Source: Lentinula raphanica
Taxonomy: Eukaryota > Basidiomycota > Agaricomycetes > Agaricales > Omphalotaceae
Length of the DNA stretch: 64,000 bases
Direction: 5' to 3'
NCBI GenBank assembly: GCA_027919835.1
Contig: JANVFP010000025.1
Span: 248,001 to 312,000 of the forward strand
The notes under the pieces were generated by a model. That model was not told where the DNA came from. It searched no databases and saw nothing but the letters and a program-made list of their open reading frames with translations. The position numbers were made by a program, and so were the translations under genes. Positions 1 through 10,666 of this stretch are shown here, piece after piece (positions within the stretch are counted from its first letter, which is position 1; each line of letters begins with the position of its first letter).

Positions 1-946
1 TACGGACGGAGTCCGATAATATACACTGAAATAGTAAAATATGACGGAAACGATACAAACACGCAAGGAAATAGTAAAGAAAACAGAGAAAAAGATGAAA
101 CTTGTCCGTATTTCGTCGTACTTTCGCCAGATCTAGAAGACCAAGCAAGTTCCGACCATGGTCTGTGCGGCATCCACATGCTAGGGTGCCTAACTCGTCA
201 GAGTGGCTCCTGCCTGTGTTGCTCAAGTGTTTCCGACGAATTTGCTTCCGCGGAATGGTAGTGGTCTTCCCAAGTTAATGAGATAGACTCGTAACAGCGG
301 TTGATCTCGCGGATCAGGTAGGTCTGGTCCGTAGCTTTCAAACGGTATGCATATAGCCTGGTGTTCTGGAGCGGACAACGAAGATAAATGCTTCAGAAGT
401 GTTTTCCGTAGGTTTCCGCGCGTTTCCGTGAGTGCTGGTCAAAGCTGTACATAGCATACACTATATCCCAGTTTAGAACTTGAGCATATGCGTGTTTCCG
501 CTGCGGGTTTCACCCGTACTGCCACGGAAATGCTAGATCATCATGTTTCCGACGGTTTCCGCTACTTTGCGTAGGGTTTCTGTGTGGTAACTCATCTGGA
601 TAGGCTCTCATCGTGTCTGATCTGCTAGATCAAGTGAAATTTCTGTCATCACAGCCAAGTACCAAACTCAGTTGTGCCGATCCGGCAGATCTTGATACTA
701 AGTCGATATTCCCTTGGTGTGCTCGTACCAGTAGTCAGCCTTCTTGAAGGATCCCCGACCAAGGGTGCGAGCAATAGCTCTAAGTGGATATTCATGGCTG
801 ATCCTGCCAAAGGATCTGTATCCTAGCTTATACTGATACGAGTTTGACTGCTAGTTCGGGCTCACTACAGTCCTTATTGATACTATGCAACGGTCTAAGT
901 TGATCTTTTTGATCATTGCACGCCTGCGCGGAAAAACCGCGCAACA
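1..946 (-). repeat. 3' LTR of large Ty3/gypsy element (cut by window edge)
   Basis: Nearly identical to 15980-16452 joined to 19305-19784. On the minus strand the LTR starts TGTTGCGCGG at position 946, directly after a polypurine tract. The outer end lies beyond the window, so the LTR is at least 946 bp long. The two copies align without a single indel once the 2.85-kb insertion in the other copy is removed. Only nine substitutions separate them (422, 460, 581, 582, 594, 596, 644, 857, 927), and every one is a transition within a CpG or inferred ancestral CpG. It contains several copies of the palindrome TGATCTGNNAGATCA (for example 618-632) and many TTTCCG hexamers. Confidence 0.9.
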
Positions 947-960
947 TCTCCCCCAGACTA
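947..960 (-). other. polypurine tract next to the 3' LTR
   Basis: The minus strand reads TAGTCTGGGGGAGA immediately before the LTR start TGTTG. A purine run ending at the LTR edge is the plus-strand primer site of LTR retrotransposons. It fixes the LTR boundary and the minus-strand orientation of the element. Two closely related copies of this motif occur inside the element, at 4940-4957 and 7236-7250. Confidence 0.8.
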
Positions 961-1403
961 AAGATCTGACCGTCCCCGGTCATTGCTATGGGTAGTGTAG
1001 GCTCGTATCCCTTGAAAGGAGTGGTACTGTAGCTGATCCGACAGATCAATCACTTTTCCGCAACATTCTGACTTGATTATACCCGGTGATCTAACAGATC
1101 AAGTTGATCCGTTGATCTTAGCACCCGTACCGACAACTCCGCTGTCCTCTTGTCGAAGACGCTAAGTCCTCGGTTTGTTATCGGCGCTTAATTTCCGAGT
1201 GTGATATCATGACGTAAATCACGCTTCCAATTCTATCACATCACATACACACTTCCTCAAACGACTTCTTTTCAACATTTTACATACTATCCCTATGCCT
1301 AGGCCTGGGATTAGTAAGTGCTGACAAAGGTTCAACGGACTTGGAAAATTTTCTAAGTTCGTTTTGCCCTTTCCCTCCCATCATCGTCTCTGCTCTCTAT
1401 ACG
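961..1403 (+). promoter_or_regulatory. upstream region of the first antisense gene
   Basis: No gene is seen here. The stretch separates the polypurine tract from the start codon of the plus-strand gene at 1404. It holds three palindromes close to TGATCTGNNAGATCA at about 1032-1046, 1087-1101 and 1105-1118. No clear TATA box was found. A promoter role is inferred only from position. Confidence 0.35.
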
Positions 1404-4272
1404 ATGGCGTCCTCCTCGAAGTCATCGGCGTCCAAGCGTCCTCTTCCAAAGACATCGGGTAACCGGGTCTATGGCGTCACACCTGCTGCTCCTCCTTCTG
1501 CGTCTTCGTTCACCGATCCTGCTGATGGCCCTTCCCAAGTCTTGTTTGACACTTCACTGCGTATCTTAGGTTCTACACCTCTGGATAAGAATTCCTTATT
1601 TCTCCCTGCATCGGCAGAGGAATGTTCTGTCTTGGTCAATAACTTTCGTCGTTTCCCCAACTCCAAACCTCCGGCCTTTCATCTGCCTCAGTACGCCGAT
1701 CCGGAGAAAGTACAGTTCAAGGCCATCCTCGACACCATCGATAATTCTCCTGGCCCTACCACCTTCTATCCACCTCAGTTAATCACCACGTGCGAGTTAT
1801 TCTCCAAAGGCCGCCTGTCCATGGGACAGGGCCTTCACTTGTATCAGGCATTGGTGATTCTTCAGCGGGCCTTTGCGAAGATCATGGGTGGTCATCATTC
1901 CAAGTCCGAGAATCGTCGCCGTATTTTGCAGTTTTTGGCGATCCCCAATTTCAAACACTGTCTGGTACGTCTTTCCAGTCTCCTTGACTTGTTCCCGTCT
2001 GACCCGCTTCGGGTTTTCTAGGAGTACTATTACCTATACTGGCATTATACGTCCAACTGCCCTCTTTTTGCGCCGATTCTCATCGCGCTAATCTGCGACT
2101 TCTGCGCGGATCAACTGACTCCGGAGGAGTACGCTTCTAAAATCTACAATGGCAAGGCCAGGGATGGGTACGGTATGAGCTCGAAGACTCGTCAACGCGT
2201 GAAGGCAAGTCCCTCCGTGTTTCTAAGTTCGACTCCCACTTATGTCCCCCATAGGGTTACCTGTCCGAGCCCATGTCCCTTAAGCAACTCGCTATCCCTA
2301 TTCCGTTCGACGCTACCACACGTGAAGGCCAGATCATTGTGACCATAGCCAGCCGAGGCACCGATATTGACCAAATTCGTCAACCGCGCACCAACATAGC
2401 GCTGCGACCCGACCCGTCCTCACGTATCGTTGTGCCCAAGGCTTCCAGAGTCCGGTCTGTCCCTAAGGCACCGTTTCCTCCTTCATCTCAGCGACGTCCG
2501 CCCTCCCCAAAGGAAGATGAATCCAGTTCAGAGGCCTCGTCTCATCATGGTGTTTCGGCCCCTTCTTCTCCTCAGAGGTTCCCACTCTCGCGATCCCCGG
2601 TTCCCGAAGTTCTGGTAGTCGAGGATGAGGACGATGATGAGCCTGATTTGTTTGTACAGCCTCCCGACCCTGTGCCGCCTGGTAAGTTTTTCTCGTGCGC
2701 CTTCCCGCTGCCTGTCACTGAGTTTCCCTTTGCCTAGTCACTCGCTTGAGCATTGCGCGGGCAGCTAAAACTAAGCACCTGACCGGGGATGCAGTTACAA
2801 AGGCCTCGGCTCCTCCTCAGAAACGGGAACGAGACCCCATCATCACTGAAGCTGACCCGGTATGTTCTTCCGCTTCGGCTAGTCGCTTTCTCCCTCAGCT
2901 GATTGATCACCTCTAGCCTGCTAATGAGCCGCCCTCCAAAAAGCGTCGTACCCAGCCCGCAGATGGAGGGGTATCTTCAGCCATGCCTATAGCGCCTCCT
3001 GACCTTCCTCGTCCATCGCCGGTCAAAGTTCCCACACGAATTCAGGAGGGTCCTCCGGACTATTTCGATGATGACGACACAAAAACGACTGGCCATGAAG
3101 GTTTCCTGACCAATCCCGACTTCCATCCAAAAGCGCCTTTTTCACAGCTTATTTGTAAAACGGTCGCCCAGAATCCTCGCGCACCCAAGCTTCCATTCCT
3201 CCGTGTTTCGAAGTGGCAAATTTCTGAAGAGATGAAGAACTTTGGTGCTTTCATCAACTCCGCCGATACTTCCTTTTCTCTTCAGGGGCTAAGTCGGTAC
3301 AATTATCTTGCCTCTCGTCATTTACAGTCTTCCAACAGTTCTACTCTTCCGTCTCCTGAAGCCCTGTATTCGCCCAACAACTGCCTGACCTGCCTCACTT
3401 GAGGCGTGGTTTGCGAAGGTGGTTCCAAGTTGGGTGGCGCTTGTGGGCACTGCAATCGTACGCATCGCAGCTGTTCCAATAGTCTCGGTCTGGAGGATCA
3501 CAAGGACCGTTTCCTCGCTATTCACAACACGGTTCGAGGTTACCCGACCGGTAAGTCGATTCTTGGTTCCTTCTAATTGGTCCTTTCCTGACACTTCTTA
3601 GGCTACTCCGGCTCTTTAGATCGTTTCCGCGCCACGCTTGATGAAATGGGGCACATTACATCCTCCTTCGAAACCATCTTTAATGATGTTCGTCGTCGTC
3701 TGGCTCTCGACTTGCAAGCAGTCCGGTCGAGTGGCTTTGATTTCAACGTTGTCCTTTCCCAGTGGGTTGATGACAATCCCAACCATCCGCTCGACTATGA
3801 TCTCTTGACCTGGCTCGCAACTTTCTTTGGATGGGATTCCGCATGCAACCTCTCCTCTTTCTTGGTTGATCCTAACGATACAGCCCGGCTGGAGGAGTTC
3901 CTCCGCAACAACGCCTCAGCCATCGAGGTCGCTGCAGACCCGTCGACTTCCTCTCATCCTACCACCATTCCAACCGTATCTCCATCTTCTCCGGTGGCTT
4001 CTACCTCAGTCTTCCAAGAACCCGTACTTCACTCCCGCCGCCGGCCTAGTGCTGCTATCCCTAGCAATTTCACCTCGGACCTCCCATTCCATACCTCTCC
4101 CCCTTCTACCACAGTTGACGAGGAGATGGAAGTTGACGAGGGCACTTCTCGAGCTTCGGTAGGGCGTGCTTTATTGACAGAATATGATGACACCGACGAC
4201 GACGAAGAGGATGACGAAGACGAGCCTGTTGAGATCGCAACCTCTGCCACTGCATCCAAAACCCGCAAGTAG
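1404..4272 (+). CDS. antisense gene 1 of the Ty3 element: spliced, acidic, Cys-rich protein of unknown function
   Basis: I do not recognise this family. Six exons keep one frame: 1404-1964, 2022-2204, 2255-2681, 2738-2859, 2917-3550, 3602-4272 (865 residues plus stop). Intron 2205-2254 is of the rarer GC-AG type; the others are GT-AG. The first 240 residues look folded. A Ser/Pro-rich, acidic linker follows, then a basic PSKKRRTQ stretch that could be a nuclear signal. Next come two Cys clusters: CLTC...VVC, and CGHCNRTHRSC (C-x2-C-x3-H-x2-C), a zinc-knuckle-like pattern. The tail is acidic. An in-frame TGA at 3400-3402 lies inside the Cys region. CGA (Arg) there would restore a C-x2-C-x3-G-x2-C motif, so I read it as a CpG-to-TpG mutation. 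The gene is inside a Ty3 element, opposite to gag-pol. A nucleic-acid-binding role is inferred from the Cys motifs only. Confidence 0.6.
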
Positions 4273-4939
4273 CGTAGTAATCGGACTCTAGATCACAGAG
4301 CCAGACTATCCTATGACTTCTTTTCTTTGTAGTAAATTTGTATATAGCCAGTATCTCTGGGTCTCTAGTATTCACCTAGTAGATCCCCTTCATTATGAAT
4401 GGCACTGCCCCTGTGGGCTTTTCTTGTTCCTTGTCTGAGACTTCCTTAAGAATTCTTACTTTCATCTTCAAGATACTTGAGAGATCCTCTAAGAGTTCTT
4501 CTGAGTTTTCTTAAGCTAACTTTCAAAGCCTCTGAGTTTCCTCTAAGTTGACTTTAAGTTTTTAGGTCTCTTGCCCTTAACCAACACCTGATAGAGCACT
4601 GTAAGTACTTTATTGATACCATGTACTCTTCTAAGTGTTTGTCTTTTAACATTTCTAAAGCTGTTGCATTGCTCTTGTCATTCCCGAAGCGCAAATTTCG
4701 GTCTGATCAGCTAGATCAGACCCATCAATGCTAATTCTTCGGTTATCACGTTGGTGGTTGCAGCCTCATATGGCATGTTAAATCCATTGGGCTTTACAAA
4801 TTGCAAGCTGCGTCGGTTTTAGATCAAAGTCTTTGCGTTGTACGCATGCTTAAGCTGTCAATGAGCACAGGTCTTTTAGATCTCGTAAAATTTTCATGAA
4901 AATTTCTGAAATTTCGAAAATTCTTGAAACACCGTGTGT
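4273..4939. other. spacer between the two antisense genes
   Basis: No coding sequence is supported. It contains AT-rich, weakly repetitive sequence (about 4430-4580, with repeated CTTAAG/CTCTAAG words reminiscent of the MITE interiors elsewhere in the window) and one good palindrome near 4702-4717 (TGATCAGCTAGATCA). It must hold the 3' end of antisense gene 1 and upstream control DNA of antisense gene 2. Confidence 0.5.
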
Positions 4940-4957
4940 CCCCTCCCCCAAACTAAA
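4940..4957 (-). other. internal polypurine-tract-like motif, copy 2
   Basis: The plus strand reads CCCCTCCCCCAAACTAAA here. The core CTCCCCCAAACTAA matches the tract at the 3' LTR (CTCCCCCAGACTAA) at all but one base. It sits just upstream of the TATA box of antisense gene 2. It may be a second plus-strand primer site, or a scar of how the gene block was acquired. Confidence 0.5.
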
Positions 4958-4996
4958 GCTCAGCAGTCCCCTGCTGACCCGAAGCATCGGAAAAGG

Positions 4997-5003
4997 TATA
5001 AAA
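4997..5003 (+). promoter_or_regulatory. TATA box of antisense gene 2
   Basis: TATAAAA lies 41-47 nt upstream of the ATG at 5044, in a good position for a fungal core promoter. It supports independent plus-strand transcription of the antisense gene inside the retrotransposon. Confidence 0.55.
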
Positions 5004-5043
5004 GCCCTTGATCTAAGAGATCCGACTCCCAACTCAACGAAAA

Positions 5044-7062
5044 ATGGCTCCCAACTTCGAGTACCACAATCTCCCTATCTCGCTTGAAGCTGACTTTGCC
5101 AACTGGTGCGTCGACGCGGAGTACTGGGCTGCTCGTGTTAGCAATGACAAAAGCCTGGCCTGGCAAGGTGCCAAGTACAGTTCTAGCAAGGACAAGGTCG
5201 AGTTCACCACGTCCAACAAAACGATCTTTTTGAACGATGTCCGTTGCGCGTACACTCATCTGGTACGGAAATCGTTTGATCTGCTAGATCCAGCAAAACT
5301 AACCATTTTCCGCTAGCTCATTCGAGTATCCCGCGACGCTGCTTGTATGAACAAGGAATATCTGCGGGCGTACGACAATCTCGCGGAGGAATTACTTTCC
5401 GCCGTGAATGTGTACCGCACTATCCGTGACGAGATCCCTAAGCAGTTTCCCAAACTCTCTGAAGAGGGAGGGAAGAACGCTGAGATTGTCAGTTTCTACA
5501 TTCAGCTGAACGACCTTCGTCGCAAAAAGCTCCGTGAGGACCAAGGCAGACAGGGTTCTCCTGCTGTCAGTACTCGCGGACCTAGTGTTCCACCGGCTGA
5601 TCCTGAAGGACCGTCGAAATCCAAGTCGAAAGGCAAGGAAGTTGCGACTGATCCAGCAGATCCAGCAGTTTCCGATGCTGATGCCAAGTTCATGGCAGAG
5701 GTGGTGCGTTTCCACAACTATTTTCGAAGATTCGTTTATTAACTAAAGGTTCCAGGATGCTGATCTTGCAGAACATGGGCCTTCTCCTCCAAAAGGTCCT
5801 CGAGGCGCACTTGCTAACCATTTACGAGGCCGCGGACTTCCCATGCGAGGCCACTTCCGTAGTCCACGCGAGCAACGCTTTGAAATGCAAGAATCACTGC
5901 GTATGGGTGTGCCTGTTCCGCGGTATGACCCTCCGGTAAGTATTGGACCTTGATCTGTTAGATCAGCTGCTAACTGTTTATCCAGCCTCGTCGTGCTGAA
6001 CTCGTCATCGATCATATCATTGGTATGGACGAAAGGATCAAGCACGCCAAGGAGGAACGTGAAAAAGGCGAGAAGGGTAAGAAGGCCGCGGAAGCGACTC
6101 CTCCTCCTCCTACCAGGCCCTCTACTCGTTCCAAAAGCAAGAAGAAATCCCCTGACGACGAACCGACTGTTCTGGCAGATCAGGATGTCTCGGTACGTGG
6201 CTGATCTTGTAGATCAAACAAGTTTATGACTAACCCGTGCCATAGATGGCTGACGACGTCGAGGATTCTACTCCTGCGAAGGCTAAGACCAAAACCAAAA
6301 AGCGCGACCCCGTCGACGACGATGACACTCCGAAGTCTTCCAAGACCAAGAGCAAGCGCAAACATTCCGAACGCGATGTCGGTCCCGCGGACGGTGATGA
6401 GACTGAGCGGGCTCTGTCTCCTCAAGCACATAGTACTGTGCACGCTGTAACCGCGATCTCCCAGCCTCGTGCTGTTGGTGAAGATCTGATTAAGAGGGTG
6501 AAGTATTCGTTGGAACTTGCGGATACTAGTGAGTACCACTTCCATTTTCTGCTTTTTTGTACGGACTTCTACGGAAACTCGTTGATCTGCTAGATCATGC
6601 ATTTTCCGTTAGATAATTTCGTTTTGCATAGTCCGGAGTCCTTCCGCAAATCTTCGTTGTTTGCTGATTATTGTTACAGGTACCCCCGACGATACAGATC
6701 ATCGAGATCTCGTGCAACTTCTTCACAACATCGGACTCGCCCACAACCCGGAGGTTGAATCGTACACCGAAGAGCAGTACAATGCCTTCATCAACTTCCA
6801 TACGACCCAACTCTTCGACTGTGTTATGAAAGCTCGTTTCTATGCACACCGTGGGGAGGCCAGTCAACGGATCATTGACAACGCCAGGGCTGCTCGAAAG
6901 GCTGGTGAACCTCTGCCCAAAGACGAGGACACCACCATGACTCCTGCCGACGTTGAAGAGGTGTACGTGTTTTCCGCACCACCGTCGCTGCCACCCGTAA
7001 TTAAAATTGCGCAGACAGACTTAGAGGATCCCGAAATGCAAGGGCCATGCTCCGCACCTTAA
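5044..7062 (+). CDS. antisense gene 2 of the Ty3 element: spliced protein of unknown function
   Basis: I do not recognise this family. Exons 5044-5262, 5317-5700, 5756-5935, 5986-6192, 6246-6528 and 6680-7062 join in one frame to about 551 residues. An optional in-frame 54-nt intron at 6961-7014 is possible. The N-terminal 170 residues look helical and folded. The middle is Lys/Ser/Pro-rich and disordered, with basic clusters such as RSKSKKKS. The last 100 residues are again ordered-looking. Four of the five introns (5263-5316, 5936-5985, 6193-6245, 6529-6679) carry the element's palindrome TGATCTGNNAGATCA or a close variant. It is unbroken, unlike its neighbour, so it may still be functional. 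It lies antisense to and downstream of pol. Confidence 0.65.
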
Positions 7063-7273
7063 GCAAGTGCCTATCGAGGCTGACCATCTAGATCATCGTT
7101 CATTCTGCCCTGTCGCCTATTTTTATACCTGTACTTTTGTCAAGTCAAGTATCATTGGTAGTTTTTGAGGTAATCCAGTGGCAACTAAATTCCTCGAGTG
7201 ATTATTGAGATAGAATAAGTTGAGATATCGCGGAAACTCCCCCAAACTAACTGATCTGTTGGATCAGGCATGT
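7063..7273. other. convergent spacer with third polypurine-tract-like motif
   Basis: Lies between the stop of antisense gene 2 and the stop of pol, which face each other. At 7236-7250 the plus strand reads ACTCCCCCAAACTAA, the third copy of the motif found at 947-960 and 4940-4957. Two palindrome copies (near 7080 and 7251-7265) flank it. Confidence 0.5.
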
Positions 7274-10200
7274 TTAGAAAGATTTCCGTCGACCACTTCT
7301 CCGTGGACCATTCGGTAGGGACGAATTCAACTCTTCCTCTTGATCTTCGGACTCAGCAGCCTTCAGATCCTCCGGATCAAGCTGTTCAACAGGCGGAACC
7401 GGTGGTGGTTCCACGGAATTCGACTGATCATCACCGGAAATGTTTATTCGAGGGACAGTACTGAAAATAAAGTCCTCCACTTCCTCAGGTTCGTCTTCCT
7501 CATCCTGTACCATAGATTCTAACTGCTCGGGCGACAGATCTATCAGATCATGTATATTTTCCGGCAGTTCAATCGGTTCGTAACGAGCATGATGCGGGAT
7601 TACACGGAAAGCACCCACTTTGTCTTTAAGTACAGTGCCATCCATTTCCGCTATGATATATGCGCCTCCTCGTGTCCTCCGGATAACAACCATAGGTCCA
7701 CGATATCGAAGGTACATTTTCCGATCCAAATTCTTCTCGATGGCGGTGTTCCGTACTTGTACTAAGGTACCCGGTTTGAAATCCCAGTCCTTAATCGTGT
7801 ACTTGTACTTTTCCTCGAAAACTCTCGCTTCTCGACGTTTGTTCTCGTCGATCCGTGATTTCATGTTCTCGATGAAGGAACGATGTTTGGAAAGAGCCTG
7901 AGCCCGGAAGCCCAGTAACTCTTCCCGTGATAGTATTCGATTTGGTGGATTGACCAAATATGTAGATTCAACAATATCGAAAGGTAGCAGAGGTTCCGTA
8001 CTGGTAGCTACAAAGTATGGTGAACAGCCTAAACCTCTCCGTGCAGTAATACGATCAGCCCAAAGTATCGGTTTCAAGAAGTAGTACCATTTTGACAGAT
8101 CTCCCGCACATGCTTTCGCAAGTGCTTGTCTCAGATCAAAGTGAGCACGCTCAATCTTTCCGTTAGCTTGTGAATTATAAGGCGATATCTGTATTCCACG
8201 GATCCCGTATTTCTGTTCGAGCCATCTCAACATAAGCTTCATCTGTGGTGCATTGTCCGAGACCACGATTTCCGGACATCCCCATCTACATATGATGTCT
8301 TCAAAGAACCATTCCGCAAGTGATCTCGCATTTTCAACTCTCAGTGCCCTAGCTTCCGACCAACTCAACAATGAATCCCTTCCGTGAACGATATATCTGC
8401 AACCATTACTGGCCGGAGACATAACCATAGTATCGATATGTATCTTTTGGAACAAGGATGGCGTGAAGGTCACCGTTGGAGGGATCCGTACCAAAGACCG
8501 AAGTCGATCTTGGCAGGCTTGACATGTTTTCACATACCACTCCACGTCTTTCTCCAGATCAGGCCACCAAAACCTCTTTTCTAAGAAGTCTTTCGTAGCA
8601 TATGTACCCTTGTGTCCTAAAGCATCATGAGCACTGTGCAATAGATACATTTGTTTTTCCGGTTCAACCACTAAACGCAGTTGATCTGTGGATAGTTTCT
8701 GATGGAACAGTCGACCTTCCGAGTCTATTGAAAAGGACAGTGTTTTACGGTCCATTTCCGCTCGTTGTCTTTTGTCCAACTTCGCGAATTGCTCAGCATT
8801 CGGGTCCTTAAGCCACGCTCGAATTTCCGGTAACTGCTGATCTAAACGGTTTCCGCCATCCGATCTATGAGATATCGGATATTTGTGATCTGGTCCCCAC
8901 GTAGCATTGTCGGGGATCGCAGTATATTGCAGAAATTGAGAGGTCAAAGGCATTCCCGAGGCCTCTAAACGTTCTTTGAGGAATGCATGCTGGATCTCTT
9001 CCTCCCGGGCAACTTGAAGATCTTCCGCAAACTCATCTTCAATGGTCTCGCAGAAGTATCCTGTCTGGGGATCTATATGATCTTTGAATGATTCAAAGGG
9101 CAATGGATCATCCGCTTCGTCCGCTTTGAAGAACCTAACGTTGTTGGAGTCATCTGCATCTTCTGCTAGATCCTCTTCGGTTTCCCGACGAGGGGTAGTC
9201 CAACCTCCCGGAGGTCTTCGAGACAAACCATCAGGTCCAAAGGTTGCTCCTTTGACATGAATCAAATCGAAATGGAATTTACGGATATCTTCAATCCAAC
9301 GGTTGATCGTAGCGTTTGGACCACTACTCGGATTTTCAAGCATACCTTGAATATAGCTAGCATCCGTTTCTACCGTGAGTTTCCGACATCCATAAAGAAG
9401 ATAGTGTGTTGCTCGGAGAGCAACCTTCAAACCATAGAGTTCACGCTTAGATTGAGAAAACCGAGCTTCTCGTTCATTATACGGGATGGATCCGAAGTAA
9501 TTATAGTAAATCTTCGTCTGATCTACAGGATCAATCTGATAGATGTAAAATCCCGTACCCATGTAAGAACTATCCACTGCTAAGTGTGTTTCCCAGTCAT
9601 ATACTATGACTCTTAAGGCTGGTGCATTACGGACTCCGTCTTTCAACAGGTCCATGGCTATGACATGCTCATCCTTCCACTCAAACGGAATATTCGCCGT
9701 TAATTTGGTCAAAGGTGAGGCTTTCTTAGCGTAGTTGTGAATGAACATCCGGAGCTGACCAACAGTTCCCAGAAAGGCTCGGACCTGTGTCTTAGAAGAG
9801 CACGGAGGCCAAGTCAGAACCGTAGTTGCGATTCTATCTTCCGGTTTCTGTCCTTCATACGTGCAACGGTGTCCAACCACTACAGTTTCAGCGCAACACA
9901 GGAATGCTTTTGGTCCCGAGAAGGTTCCGCCGCAATACCGCATCCGCTGAATGATTCGGTTCACATTTTGGAGATGCTCCCAGACAAATCGTCTGATCAA
10001 AGGATTTTCAGGGATAGTTTCGTATCCGCCACCCGGTAATTCATAACGAGTCCCGGGGCCTCTGATAGGAACATCATCGACGTATGGAATAGTATATTCC
10101 GGAATCTCATCTCGCATCATGTAAGTTACATCGTCATGGAATATCGGAACAGAGTTCGTCCAACCCATAGGTAACTTTACGAGACGGTGTGGTCCGTACG

Positions 10201-10666
10201 GAGTTTGGAATGTCGTCAGATCTCGCGAACTAACATCGAGTGGTCGTTCATCATAACCCACATAGATATCCAACAAACCACCACAGGCATGACCCGCAAA
10301 ATGACGAGCAATATCCGCGGTAGCAGGAGGAATCCCGGAGTGTTGAATGGTCACCTTGATCAAGGGTTCCAAACTATGTACTAAACGAAGACTCGTTCCA
10401 TCCTTCTTGACCACACAAAACCATTTTGAACGATAGCTCGAGCAAGATGGTTCATAAACTCCAGCATCAATCTTATCCTTGATGATCTTACAAACCTTCT
10501 CGAAGATTCCAGGAGGAATTGGAATATTTCGCTCGACCCAGGGCTCATGAGGTATGACCGGAATTTTCACGGGAGGAAAGAAGTCCTCTCTGAATGTTCC
10601 GCCCTCGGAAGCTTCCCAAGCAAAACCCATTTCCTGCAACTTCATCATATGATGAACTAGCTTCAT
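7274..10666 (-). CDS. pol: Ty3/gypsy Pol: reverse transcriptase, RNase H, integrase
   Basis: A 1130-residue frame makes the replication enzymes of the element. The reverse transcriptase shows LLDIYVGYD (about 131-139) and the catalytic YVDD at 195-198. RNase H follows at roughly 370-500 (VDSS, SKRELYGL, VETDASY, FGPDGLSRR). The integrase has the H-H-C-C zinc motif (HDALGHKGTYATK ... CQACQ), then the D,D-35-E core (HIDTM, SDNAP, GKIERAH). No chromodomain is visible; the tail is acidic with a basic end. Homology known for this family extends upstream of the first Met (GFLTDEEM), so the Met is not the true start; see the next entry. All catalytic residues are present. Confidence 0.9.
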   Translation of the reverse strand: MKLVHHMMKLQEMGFAWEASEGGTFREDFFPPVKIPVIPHEPWVERNIPIPPGIFEKVCKIIKDKIDAGVYEPSCSSYRSKWFCVVKKDGTSLRLVHSLEPLIKVTIQHSGIPPATADIARHFAGHACGGLLDIYVGYDERPLDVSSRDLTTFQTPYGPHRLVKLPMGWTNSVPIFHDDVTYMMRDEIPEYTIPYVDDVPIRGPGTRYELPGGGYETIPENPLIRRFVWEHLQNVNRIIQRMRYCGGTFSGPKAFLCCAETVVVGHRCTYEGQKPEDRIATTVLTWPPCSSKTQVRAFLGTVGQLRMFIHNYAKKASPLTKLTANIPFEWKDEHVIAMDLLKDGVRNAPALRVIVYDWETHLAVDSSYMGTGFYIYQIDPVDQTKIYYNYFGSIPYNEREARFSQSKRELYGLKVALRATHYLLYGCRKLTVETDASYIQGMLENPSSGPNATINRWIEDIRKFHFDLIHVKGATFGPDGLSRRPPGGWTTPRRETEEDLAEDADDSNNVRFFKADEADDPLPFESFKDHIDPQTGYFCETIEDEFAEDLQVAREEEIQHAFLKERLEASGMPLTSQFLQYTAIPDNATWGPDHKYPISHRSDGGNRLDQQLPEIRAWLKDPNAEQFAKLDKRQRAEMDRKTLSFSIDSEGRLFHQKLSTDQLRLVVEPEKQMYLLHSAHDALGHKGTYATKDFLEKRFWWPDLEKDVEWYVKTCQACQDRLRSLVRIPPTVTFTPSLFQKIHIDTMVMSPASNGCRYIVHGRDSLLSWSEARALRVENARSLAEWFFEDIICRWGCPEIVVSDNAPQMKLMLRWLEQKYGIRGIQISPYNSQANGKIERAHFDLRQALAKACAGDLSKWYYFLKPILWADRITARRGLGCSPYFVATSTEPLLPFDIVESTYLVNPPNRILSREELLGFRAQALSKHRSFIENMKSRIDENKRREARVFEEKYKYTIKDWDFKPGTLVQVRNTAIEKNLDRKMYLRYRGPMVVIRRTRGGAYIIAEMDGTVLKDKVGAFRVIPHHARYEPIELPENIHDLIDLSPEQLESMVQDEEDEPEEVEDFIFSTVPRINISGDDQSNSVEPPPVPPVEQLDPEDLKAAESEDQEEELNSSLPNGPRRSGRRKSF

